Source of the DNA: Pycnococcus provasolii
Lineage: Eukaryota; Chlorophyta; Pseudoscourfieldiophyceae; Pseudoscourfieldiales; Pycnococcaceae
DNA: 64,000 nt
Reading direction: 5' to 3'
Assembly (NCBI GenBank): GCA_938743325.2
Contig: OW568888.1
Location: 248,001-312,000 of the forward strand
A program made the position numbers and the translations under genes. The notes under the pieces were generated by a model, which was given only the letters and a program-made list of their open reading frames with translations, had not been told where the DNA came from and ran no database searches. Position 1 is the stretch's first letter, and every line of letters begins with the position of its first letter. This document shows, piece by piece, positions 9,992 to 18,253 of the stretch.

Positions 9992-11680
9992 TTAGTTTGC
10001 CGTCAGCTTACCGTTGCTTAAGAACGTTTCAAACATGTGCAGACTCCTCAAAGGTTGCACGTAGGGAGCCATGTGCCCGCTGTTGCGAACCGTCGCGAAC
10101 GTAAAGTCCTTCTCGTAGCTCACCACATATCCGCCCACCTGCTCCGTCTCAGGCTCCACCCAGCTCTGCCATTCCGCAACCTCGCGCAAACCCATCTGCG
10201 CGACCCAGAGCCTCGTGCCAGTCACGGGAACGATCGCGTCGACATCGCCGCTATACACGAGAACACGAATACCATTCGCGACGAGGTTTTGGTACTCCGG
10301 AAGACGCGACGTCAGCAAATCCTTGCGCGAGTACTCGACAATCGAAGAACAGTCGCTCCATGGATACGGAAGACCCGTGCGGTTCGCGTGCAATGCAGCT
10401 TGAACGTCCGGACGATTCAGGTACGCGGCAACGCCATCGTCGATGCATGGATCGTAGCCAGGTTGATTTCTCTGGCCAGCATCCCCACGTGCTGCGCGTG
10501 TCGTCTCAGTGTGCTGTCGATTGAGCTTGCGTGCCACAGCACGCATGAACGGCGAGTCTGGCGCCGCGGCATTCGCTAGCGCCGACACGCGCTTCGCCGC
10601 TTGGTGATTGACGCACACGGGCGCGTAGATCTCGTAAATGTTGATGTTTCCCATCTCATTCATCGCGGCGTCGACGGCATTGTCGCATTCGCCTTCGTCG
10701 CGGAGCAGTGGCCCGACGTCGAAGAAGTTGCAAGTCTCATTTATCTTGTCGAACGTAGGTTTGGAGATGATCGCGTGAGTTACCCAGAAGTATGCTGCAC
10801 CGTAATTATCGAGTTGTGGCACGACCCACGCGTTGCCAACTGCGATTCCCTGGAGATTAATGTGCAAGTCGTGCGGGTACTTGGCGTTGCCGTTCACGAT
10901 TGCCGTGGCGATGGAGGGGACGTAGTGACCTCCGTAGCTTTCGCCAGCGATGAAGAATGCATTCTTCGCGAGCTCGGGGTGCTGCTGTTCGAAGAAGCGT
11001 AGGAGGAACGTCCTGACGTCGTCCGCGCTTCGTTCGTCGCCCACTTTGAGGTCTGAGGTTGTGTTTGTGTACGAAAATCCCACACCAGCTGGTTGCTCGA
11101 GATAGAGCATGTTGGATACCCGGTTCCACGCGTATTCGTTTTTGACGAGCTTGGTTCCGAGAGGTGCGTTGGCGTCAGGATAAAACGGCCCCATTTCGCT
11201 CATGAATCCGCCTCCCACCGACGAGCATCCTGGACCACCGTTCAGCCACATTGTGACGGGTGCTGTTGTGTAGTCGTCGACGTCAGCGGTAACGAACGTG
11301 TAGAAAAGAGCGCGTCCGTTTCCTTCGTTCACCGTTAAGGTTCCCGCGAAGATCTTGGAAGCACCAAGACTTCGAAGGTCGAAACCGGGTAAGGAGGTCA
11401 AGGGAGCGTTTGACGACGAGGAAGAGCGATGATTCTCCAGGGGATGAACCAAGTTGGTACTACTACTACTGCTGATGCGTGCAGCACGAGCCAAAGGAAG
11501 AAGTCCACTACCTGTAGAAGGCAAGACGAGAAAGAATATGAATGTGAATAACATAAGACAGTTAGCGCGCTTGACGGGTCGTCCTATTCCGTGATTACGA
11601 GTAGTAGGTACAGGGATAGATACATCTTGAACATGGCATCCATGCTTCATCCACGTCATGGAGTGGCCTTGACAATCCAT
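9992..11680 (-). CDS. Serine carboxypeptidase (S10 family)
   Basis: 562 residues in one exon. The enzyme removes C-terminal residues from peptides in the vacuole/secretory system, and some plant relatives are acyltransferases. A hydrophobic signal (LMLFTFIFFLVLPSTGSGL, about residues 42-60) is preceded by ~40 residues, so a later Met (such as the one at about residue 43) may be the true start. Family motifs follow in order: WLNGGPGCSS (oxyanion hole), LEQPAGVGFSY, GESYGGHYVP with nucleophile Ser248, VLVYSGDVDAIVPVTGTRLW (catalytic Asp) and RNSGHMAPYVQP (catalytic His). All triad members are present. The fold is full length, so the gene looks intact. Confidence 0.93.
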   Translation of the reverse strand: MDCQGHSMTWMKHGCHVQDVSIPVPTTRNHGIGRPVKRANCLMLFTFIFFLVLPSTGSGLLPLARAARISSSSSTNLVHPLENHRSSSSSNAPLTSLPGFDLRSLGASKIFAGTLTVNEGNGRALFYTFVTADVDDYTTAPVTMWLNGGPGCSSVGGGFMSEMGPFYPDANAPLGTKLVKNEYAWNRVSNMLYLEQPAGVGFSYTNTTSDLKVGDERSADDVRTFLLRFFEQQHPELAKNAFFIAGESYGGHYVPSIATAIVNGNAKYPHDLHINLQGIAVGNAWVVPQLDNYGAAYFWVTHAIISKPTFDKINETCNFFDVGPLLRDEGECDNAVDAAMNEMGNINIYEIYAPVCVNHQAAKRVSALANAAAPDSPFMRAVARKLNRQHTETTRAARGDAGQRNQPGYDPCIDDGVAAYLNRPDVQAALHANRTGLPYPWSDCSSIVEYSRKDLLTSRLPEYQNLVANGIRVLVYSGDVDAIVPVTGTRLWVAQMGLREVAEWQSWVEPETEQVGGYVVSYEKDFTFATVRNSGHMAPYVQPLRSLHMFETFLSNGKLTAN

Positions 11681-12177
11681 CCGAAAAGAAAAGCGATTCG
11701 AATGGCGGACGTTACACCGCTCAAAGGTGTTGTCGTATTCGGATCCCCAAACCCGAACACGAGATCCCCGGGATCAATCTCAGAACACAGGCTCAGCAAA
11801 GGCTCAACCACGGGCGTAACCCTAACCCAAACCCTAACCAGAAAGCTTTCTGCCCGAGCACGTGTCTCAAAAGGCAAAACATATCTCTGCTATGTAGGCC
11901 TCAGGGAGCGTATCGGGACCAGGTATCCCCTTGGAACCCTAACAAGATAACCCTAACCCTAACCCAAATCTGGGGTGAGATTTGGCGCGTAAACCCTTTT
12001 CTCGAGGGACCGGCACGCGTCACTCCTGAGGCAGGAAAGGTTCATTCTTGAGGGCCGTGAACCTTCGCCAATAAGTGTAAGTTTCCCCCTTCCCCAAGGC
12101 GTATTCTTAATTCTTTTTCTTCGCTTCCTCTCCCCTGCCCCTCCAGGCGCGGCCCATTTTATTTTCCCCAACAAATA
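11681..12177. repeat. Intergenic region with telomere-like CCCTAA repeats
   Basis: This divergent spacer separates the carboxypeptidase and the SEC59/DGK1-type kinase. It holds CCCTAA-type repeats at about 11817-11842 and 11936-11968 (both orientations of the hexamer family occur elsewhere in the window). The rest shows no gene. It may act as a bidirectional promoter. Confidence 0.6.
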
Positions 12178-13125
12178 ATGGCGCTCAGCTCAGGCACTCC
12201 GAGTAGTATGGTGACGCGTCGTGCTGCTCTCTCTGGCAAAGCACCTGCGCCTGCGCCTCTCTCTTCCTCTGGTAATGGGGGTGGCCCTGGTGGGGGTGCA
12301 TCTTTGTCCTCGAAGTCGCCTGACAGTCGTAACTCGGGTGCTGTTGCCGGTAATGGTAAGTCGTCTTTGCCTGCTGTGCGATCCGCTGGCGACCTCGCGG
12401 GAAATACGCACACATCCTCGAAACGACCTGAGAACTTGTCGAGAAGTGTCTTCCACGCGACGTGGGGATGCATCGTCGTCTCCGTGTGCCTCACATTTCA
12501 CAACGCTGCACACCTATTCGCGTGGGGGGCTGCGGCACTCACGCTCGCACTCGCGTTCGAGATGCTCAAAATCGTCTCGCCCAAGACGAAAGACGTCGTC
12601 ATGACACTCTTCAAACCTGTCGCGCACGAATGGGAGTCGAAACGATTCACCAGCGCGACGTGGTTTGCGGCAGGCTTGCTGTGCATGTCAGTCAGCAGGA
12701 GCCACCTCGTTTGCACCGTCGGAGCAGCAGTGTGCGCCGTGGGGGACCCCGCCGCAGGATTCTTCGGAAGGAGGTTTGGTAAAACGCGCCTGCGTGCTGG
12801 ACGGAGTGTCGAAGGAAGCCTCGCATTCGTTATCTTTGGTGGCATGCTCGCGTTCGTCGCGCTCACAGTTGCGTCGAGAGGAGGTCTCGAACAACCGCAG
12901 TACTTTCGAACGCTAACTGGGTGGCTGGAGCAGCCCAGAAGCAACGAAAACACAGACATGGCTAAGCTCGCGCTGCTCGAGCGCGCCGTCGCCTCTCTCG
13001 TCGGCGGCATATGCGGTGCGTTGGCGGAGATCGTGAGTACGTCGATAGACGACAACCTCACGGTTGGACCAGCCGCGGGATATGGCGCGGCTGCCGCCGT
13101 CGCCGTCCTTCGCCGGATGTTGTAA
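12178..13125 (+). CDS. SEC59/DGK1/VTE5-type CTP-dependent lipid kinase
   Basis: 315 residues with about six hydrophobic segments after a ~90-residue Ser/Gly/Pro-rich N-terminus. Key segments are VCAVGDPAAGFFGRRFGK, the neighbouring RSVEGSLAFVIFG, and near the C-terminus EIVSTSIDDNLTVGPAAGYG. The GDPAA...G...SxEGS and DDN(L/F)T.P patterns are shared by dolichol kinase (Sec59), yeast CTP:diacylglycerol kinase (Dgk1) and plant phytol kinases (VTE5/VTE6). The reaction is transfer of phosphate from CTP to a lipid alcohol; which alcohol cannot be told from sequence. A plastid phytol role would need a transit peptide, which the Ser/Ala/Arg-rich start could be. The start ATG at 12178 follows an A-rich context. 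Single exon, ending close to the convergent aminotransferase gene. Confidence 0.82.
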   Translation: MALSSGTPSSMVTRRAALSGKAPAPAPLSSSGNGGGPGGGASLSSKSPDSRNSGAVAGNGKSSLPAVRSAGDLAGNTHTSSKRPENLSRSVFHATWGCIVVSVCLTFHNAAHLFAWGAAALTLALAFEMLKIVSPKTKDVVMTLFKPVAHEWESKRFTSATWFAAGLLCMSVSRSHLVCTVGAAVCAVGDPAAGFFGRRFGKTRLRAGRSVEGSLAFVIFGGMLAFVALTVASRGGLEQPQYFRTLTGWLEQPRSNENTDMAKLALLERAVASLVGGICGALAEIVSTSIDDNLTVGPAAGYGAAAAVAVLRRML

Positions 13126-13230
13126 ACACAATACGCAGTATGAAAAAAAAGAAACATTTCGCTTACTTTTCCATCTCAAATCGAATAAAAACCACGCCAC
13201 GCCCTCTTCGTCCGTCAAGTTTTGTACCCT

Positions 13231-14607
13231 CTACATCTTGCTCTGCGGCGACGCGGAAACGGTGTTGATCGCATCGACCATCGCATCCGCGAGGTAATCG
13301 GCACGCGACAGCGAAAGGCCGGCAAGTGACAGACGGCCATCTTTCGTGCAGTACACGTGCCACTTCTCCCACATGTGCTCCACCTGCTCCTTCGTCATGC
13401 CCGTGTAGCTGAACATGCCAATCTGCCTCGTGATGAAAGTCCAGTCCTTCTCGGGCATGCGCGACTCCAAAGCCTTCTGCAGCGCCGCACGCACGTTGAT
13501 GATGCGCCCGCTCATCTCCTCCATTTCATTCTTCCACTCGCTGAACAGAGCATCGTCGCCAACCACCTCCGTGACAATGCGTGCACCGTGCGTTGGTGGG
13601 TTGCTGTACGTCGCACGTGCGATTCGCTTCCACTGGCTGAGCACCTTCGGCACCTCATCGGCACTGCTCACGACGGCATTGAGCGCGCCAACGCGCTCGC
13701 CGTAAAGGCCAAGGTTCTTCGAGTAGCTCTGGCTGACGATGATCTCAAGTCCCATTTCGTCCGCAAAGTAGCGTGGAGCCCACGCATCTTCCTCGAGGCT
13801 TCCGGACGCGAAGCCTTGGTACGCGACGTCGAAGAAGGGGAAGAGGCCTTTGTCTTTGCACAGCTGCGCGATTTTCTTCCACTGTTCCTTCGTGGGGTCA
13901 ACTCCCGTGGGGTTGTGCGCGCAGCCGTGCAGGATGACGACGCTTCCCGCCGGTGCGGCGCTTAGGTCTTCGACCATGCCGTCAAAGTCAAGTCCGATGG
14001 TTTTCGCGTCGAAGTAGCGGTACTTGGCGGTTTCCAGTCCAGCGTCGCCGAAGATGTTGAAGTGGTTACCCCACGTGGGGTTGCTGATGTACACCGTCGT
14101 TCCCGCACGAAACTTCGCCAGGAAGGCGGCGCCGATACGCAGCGATCCGGTTCCTGACAAGCTCTGCAGCGTGACGACTCTCTTTTCCTTGAGCGCTTTC
14201 GAGTCATCTCCGAGAAGGAGGCGCGCGGTGACTTCACGGAACGGCGCGAACCCTTCGACGGCGAGATATTCCTTGTTATTGTTTTGGCTCATGATGCGTT
14301 CCTCCGCCTTCTTGACGACATCAAGCACGAGCGGCTCGAGGTTTTCTGTGCGGTACGCGCCGACTCCGAGGTTAAGTTTATCGGGCGAGGAGTCTTTCTT
14401 GAAAGCCTCCGTGACACCTAAGATGGGGTCTGGCGGCGCCTGTTCCACCTCCTGGAAGAACGAGGCTGCTGCCCGAACACGAGAGCTTGAAGGTCTCACA
14501 AGGGCGTCACGCGACGACGGCCCAGAGCTTCGCCCTCTATGGGATACACCACCTCCTCCACGCACGGCGGACGAGTAACGCCGTGTGTTCATAGGCACGC
14601 GCGACAT
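13231..14607 (-). CDS. Aspartate aminotransferase, organelle-type (paralogue 1)
   Basis: 458 residues from the ATG at 14607. PLP-dependent enzyme interconverting aspartate + 2-oxoglutarate and oxaloacetate + glutamate. An Arg/Ser-rich leader of ~50 residues (MSRVPMNTRRYSSAVRGG...) suggests a mitochondrion or plastid. The domain begins FFQEVEQAPPDPILGVTEAF and contains LNLGVGAYR, SGTGSLRIGAAFL, HGCAHNPTGVDPT (substrate/PLP pocket), DVAYQGFASG, and SYSKNLGLYGERVG with the Schiff-base Lys297. All are family I-alpha hallmarks. It lies head-to-head with a second aminotransferase (15278-16675), so two related genes share one 670-bp promoter region. Single exon. Confidence 0.95.
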   Translation of the reverse strand: MSRVPMNTRRYSSAVRGGGGVSHRGRSSGPSSRDALVRPSSSRVRAAASFFQEVEQAPPDPILGVTEAFKKDSSPDKLNLGVGAYRTENLEPLVLDVVKKAEERIMSQNNNKEYLAVEGFAPFREVTARLLLGDDSKALKEKRVVTLQSLSGTGSLRIGAAFLAKFRAGTTVYISNPTWGNHFNIFGDAGLETAKYRYFDAKTIGLDFDGMVEDLSAAPAGSVVILHGCAHNPTGVDPTKEQWKKIAQLCKDKGLFPFFDVAYQGFASGSLEEDAWAPRYFADEMGLEIIVSQSYSKNLGLYGERVGALNAVVSSADEVPKVLSQWKRIARATYSNPPTHGARIVTEVVGDDALFSEWKNEMEEMSGRIINVRAALQKALESRMPEKDWTFITRQIGMFSYTGMTKEQVEHMWEKWHVYCTKDGRLSLAGLSLSRADYLADAMVDAINTVSASPQSKM

Positions 14608-14689
14608 GTTACCAGGGCGAGAACTCAAAAGGGATAGGATGAGGCAAGTGGTAGCTCTCAAGAGTCCCTGTGGATAACAGAGAAGGGAG

Positions 14690-15255
14690 GGACCCGTTTT
14701 TAATGCAGGGGCCTTCTTTCTGGAAGCCCCTGGGGGTGGTTGGGTTAGGGTGTAGGGTTAGGGTTGTCTGTTAGGGTTGTCTAGTTAGGGAGGGGACCCG
14801 TTTTTCCCAGGGGGCCTTCTGGAAGCCCCTGGGGGTTGTTGGGTTAGGGTTGTCTGGTTAGGGTTAGGGTTTTGGGTTAGGGCTGTCTGTTAGGGTTGTC
14901 TAGTTAGGGTTGTTGGGTTAGGGTGTTGGAGGGTTGTCTGGTTAGGGTTGTCTATCGTAGTTAGGGTTGTCTAGTTAGGGTTAGGGCTCGGGTTCCGGTT
15001 AGGGTTCCGGTTCCGGGCTCCCCTACCCTATTTACCTTTCCAAGATTGGGTTGGGATTTTCTTTTCGGCTTTGCTTTTCCGGCCCCACGTTGCCTGCTTG
15101 AGTGAGGGGCGCCCCCCCCCCCCCCCCCCCCGGGGAGGGAACGTGGTACCACCCCGGTCGGCGGCGCACCCGGTATTCTTACCTTAAGTAGTTTTCGTTC
15201 TCCCGTAGTTCGATTAGAAACGCACATAACCGGTTTTAGGGTGGGTTAGGCTTCT
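14690..15255. repeat. Degenerate telomere-like repeat spacer between two aminotransferase genes
   Basis: Between the divergent aminotransferase starts, GGGTTAGGG-type units alternate with TTGTCTAGTTAGGG units for about 300 bp (14738-15000). Two copies of a longer segment (GACCCGTTTTT... GGGGCCTTCT.GAAGCCCCTGGGG) sit at 14690-14740 and 14795-14835, each with an inverted arm that could fold. A run of 20 C residues lies at 15112-15131. Telomeric motif recurs at 15233-15250, 30 bp before the plus-strand start. Confidence 0.75.
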
Positions 15256-15277
15256 GCGGTGCATCTCCGGTTTTTCT

Positions 15278-16675
15278 ATGCTGCCTGTGCTTGCATCATT
15301 TGCCGCTAAGAGTGCTCGGAGTGGTACTTTTGTCAGGGTTAGTTCATCTTCATCATCATCATCATCTTCTTCTCTTCTTCTCTCTTTGCCATTTCTGAGA
15401 TCGGCGGCGTCATCAGCATCAGCAGCATCAGCATCAGCAGCAGCAGCAGCCGGTGCAGCTATGCCAGCTACGTGTAAGGACTTCTGGGCGGACGTTCCAG
15501 AAGCACCGAAAGATCCCATCCTAGGAATCACGGAGAAGTTTCTCGCTGATTCGAACCCGCAAAAACTCAACTTTGGCGTCGGGGCGTACCGCGACGACGA
15601 TGGAAAGCCCGTCGTGCTCGACTGCGTCAGGGAAGCGGAACGGCGCATCGCAGGAAAGAACTTCATGGAGTATCTGCCCATCGGAGGACTCAAGGCGTTC
15701 TGCGACGAGTCCGTCAAACTCGCGTACGGAGAAGACGCCAAGTGCATCAAGGAAAACCGAGTCGCCGCCGTGCAGACTCTCAGCGGTACCGGATCGTGCC
15801 GCCTGATGGCGGACTTCATGCACCGCTTCGCGCCGAACGCGAAGTGCTTCATGCCCACGCCCACGTGGAGCAACCACCACAACATCTTCCGCGACGGTGG
15901 CGTCGAGATTCAAGGCCTGCGCTACTACAAGGAAGACACGTGCTCGCTCGACTACGACGCACTCCTCGAGGACATCAACAACGCGCCCGCGGGAAGCTTC
16001 TTCCTCCTGCACGCGTGCGCGCACAACCCCACGGGTGTCGACCCCACGCCCGAGCAGTGGAAGGGAATCAGCGAGGCCATGCTCGCCAAGTCGCACTTCG
16101 CCTTCTTTGACATGGCGTACCAAGGATTCGCATCAGGAGACTGCGAGCGTGATGGCGCCGCCATCAAAATCTTCCTCGACGACGGACACAACGTCGCGTG
16201 CAGCCAGAGCTACGCGAAGAACATGGGGCTGTACGGACAGCGCATCGGGTGCTTCTCCATCGTGTGCGCCGACGAGGCGCAGAAGGTGGCGGTCGAAAGC
16301 CAAATGAAGGCGATCGCGCGGCCGATGTACAGCAATCCGCCGCTGCACGGCGCGGCGCTCGTAAACACCGTGCTGTCCGACCCGCAGCTCAAGGCGCAGT
16401 GGTTCAAGGAGGTGAAGGGCATGGCGGATCGCATCATCGACATGCGCGGGAAGCTGCGCGTGCACCTTGAGAAGGAGGCGCCGCAGCGAACGTGGAACCA
16501 CGTCACGGACCAGATTGGCATGTTCTGCTTCAGTGGCATGACGCCTGAGCAGGTTGACAAGCTTGCCGAGGAGCATTCGATGTACATGACGCGCAACGGA
16601 CGTATCAGCATGGCAGGAGTCACGAGCGGAAACGTTGAGCGACTTGCCAAGGCGATGGCAACGGTGATTGCCTAA
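15278..16675 (+). CDS. Aspartate aminotransferase, mitochondrial-type (paralogue 2)
   Basis: 465 residues in one exon. Same reaction as its divergent neighbour. The leader (MLPVLASFAAKSARSGTFVR then Ser and Ala runs) is Arg-containing and acid-free, as expected for mitochondrial import. The mature part opens DFWADVPEAPKDPILGITEKF and carries LNFGVGAYRDD, SGTGSCRLMADF, HACAHNPTGVDPT, DMAYQGFASGD and SYAKNMGLYGQRIG with PLP-binding Lys314. It differs from paralogue 1 at many positions, so the duplication is old rather than a recent tandem copy. Ser and Ala homopolymer runs (TCA/AGC repeats) in the leader are microsatellite-like. TGTAA occurs at 16718-16722. Confidence 0.95.
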   Translation: MLPVLASFAAKSARSGTFVRVSSSSSSSSSSSLLLSLPFLRSAASSASAASASAAAAAGAAMPATCKDFWADVPEAPKDPILGITEKFLADSNPQKLNFGVGAYRDDDGKPVVLDCVREAERRIAGKNFMEYLPIGGLKAFCDESVKLAYGEDAKCIKENRVAAVQTLSGTGSCRLMADFMHRFAPNAKCFMPTPTWSNHHNIFRDGGVEIQGLRYYKEDTCSLDYDALLEDINNAPAGSFFLLHACAHNPTGVDPTPEQWKGISEAMLAKSHFAFFDMAYQGFASGDCERDGAAIKIFLDDGHNVACSQSYAKNMGLYGQRIGCFSIVCADEAQKVAVESQMKAIARPMYSNPPLHGAALVNTVLSDPQLKAQWFKEVKGMADRIIDMRGKLRVHLEKEAPQRTWNHVTDQIGMFCFSGMTPEQVDKLAEEHSMYMTRNGRISMAGVTSGNVERLAKAMATVIA

Positions 16676-16755
16676 GAAGGGTGAAGCAAATATCAAAAAG
16701 ACAAGAAAAAAAGCAAGTGTAACAAGGAAAGATTCCAAAAAAACAAAAACTGAAT

Positions 16756-17925
16756 TCAACTTGCCGTTGACTTTACCACCTTCACCCTCGACAATGGTCG
16801 ATTAAATGCCGACTGTGCCACAAGCGCGCGCGCGTCTCCAATAGACTTCGCGGTCTGGAAGAATCCGGACTCCTCGTTGTTTTCAAAACGAGGCAGATTG
16901 CCCAATGCGAGGAGGAGAGCCTGCGACTCTTTGTTGGTGACACGACCAATGCGAACGACATCGCGCTTCAGCTCGTCTGGAAGCGCACTTGCATTCAGTA
17001 CGAAAAGCAGGCCCGTTCCATTCGGGGGTGTTGGCTGACCCTTCGCGCGATTGCGCTCCGTCGCGAGCTTGCCGTTGCGAGCGACGAGGCGCTCCTCGTA
17101 ATCGCCCTCTTCGCCCAAAGCTGTGGGCGCAATCAACAGGACGTCGAAATCTGAGAACGTGTCTGCTTTGTCCACCTCAGCATTCACGTCGAGTCCACTC
17201 AGTCCTCCAGCCACCGCCGCGGCAGCTGCGGCACCCGCAGCTCCCCCAAGTGTTCCAAGTCGCCTCTGTCCTATACGTACGAACGCCGGGTCTACGTTGT
17301 CTACGATGGCACCTCGATATCCGCCTCCTCCGTCAGGTATGCCCGCTCCAAGCGCAAGCACGCGACTCGCGGCGAGCGGTGCGCGTGTTCCATCTCCGCT
17401 GACTTCGAACGTGATATCTCCCTTCGGTTCTTCGTCCACCGCGATACTGAATGCGACCGTTCCTTTCGCACGTGCCGACGCTGATGAGGACGAGACAGAG
17501 TCTGTCTCGTCTTGCTGCGGCACCTGTTCGCTATCTAAACCAGTTTGCTGCTCCACCTCCTCGTCTGCGCGCGCGTGCGGCGTGCGAGCGCCGCCGCCTG
17601 CAACCGTCGCGGCGCTGATAGCGATCGCGAGCACGTCTCGTCTCGAGCTCATGCAAGGCGACATCGAGCTTGTCGGATCATCAACATCAACGTCAAGCTC
17701 AACATCATCACCATCCAACCCCCGACGACTTCTTGTACATCCTGCAAGATCACACTGCAAGCTGTTAATCTTAAGAGCCTGAGGGAAACCGCGATAAAGG
17801 GACCCAGGTGCAAGCCTAAGGGAAGCTGATCGCAATGTTGATGATGATGACACTTTTAAGAGGTGACATGCGCGCATGTTCATGTTCATGCGTGTCGTAG
17901 TACTCTTAACGTTAGTAAGGGACAT
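16756..17925 (-). CDS. Cyclophilin-like thylakoid lumen protein
   Basis: 389 residues if started at the ATG at 17925; the frame stays open to 18234, but that extra N-terminus is only repeat-derived Pro/Asn/Lys sequence. A Ser/Leu/Arg transit-like region is followed by a twin-arginine lumenal signal: SSRRDVLAIAISAATVAGGG ending at an AxA-like HARADEE. The rest (GDITFEVSGDGTRAPLAASR, YRGAIVDNVDPAFVRIGQRR, ... VVRIGRVTNKESQALLLAL) follows the outline of cyclophilin-type peptidyl-prolyl isomerases of the divergent plastid group (such as plant CYP26-2). The His-Arg of the catalytic strand is replaced (DNVDPAFVRI), so isomerase activity is doubtful; a structural or assembly role in the lumen is more likely. 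It is tail-adjacent to the aminotransferase and head-to-head with the J-domain-like gene. Confidence 0.72.
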   Translation of the reverse strand: MSLTNVKSTTTRMNMNMRACHLLKVSSSSTLRSASLRLAPGSLYRGFPQALKINSLQCDLAGCTRSRRGLDGDDVELDVDVDDPTSSMSPCMSSRRDVLAIAISAATVAGGGARTPHARADEEVEQQTGLDSEQVPQQDETDSVSSSSASARAKGTVAFSIAVDEEPKGDITFEVSGDGTRAPLAASRVLALGAGIPDGGGGYRGAIVDNVDPAFVRIGQRRLGTLGGAAGAAAAAAVAGGLSGLDVNAEVDKADTFSDFDVLLIAPTALGEEGDYEERLVARNGKLATERNRAKGQPTPPNGTGLLFVLNASALPDELKRDVVRIGRVTNKESQALLLALGNLPRFENNEESGFFQTAKSIGDARALVAQSAFNRPLSRVKVVKSTAS

Positions 17926-17989
17926 GATATTTATGATGAACTGATGAGGTTTCTGATCAAACCTCCTGGAAGATAGATCTCGAGAAAAG

Positions 17990-18120
17990 ATTTGGTTTGC
18001 GTTTGGGGGTTTGGTACTTTGGGGGTTTGTTTGGTGCGTTTGGGGGTTTGGTGCGTTTGGGGTTTGGGACTTTGAGTTTGGGGGTTTGTTTGGTGCGTTT
18101 GGGGGTTTGTTGATGTTTTG
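17990..18120. repeat. G/T-rich tandem repeat in divergent promoter
   Basis: Units of GTTTGGGGGTTTG(G/T)TGC repeat imperfectly six or seven times between the cyclophilin-like and J-domain-like genes. They are strand-asymmetric (G on the plus strand), like the telomere-like tracts elsewhere in the window but with a different unit. Confidence 0.7.
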
Positions 18121-18253
18121 GCACTCGCGCCCCTCATTATTATTCGCGCATTTATGGCGACGACGACAGCCATTGCGCCAAAACGTTCGTTGAACTCCTA
18201 CGATAGTATGGTGGTGAGGGTGGTGGTGCCTCATAGCTCTTGGTGAAAGTGTT

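Noticed and set aside
17926-18234. Extended N-terminus of the cyclophilin-like protein (Pro/Asn/Gln repeats)
   Set aside because: Arises from the GTTTGGGG promoter repeat; a normal transit-like start is available at 17925.
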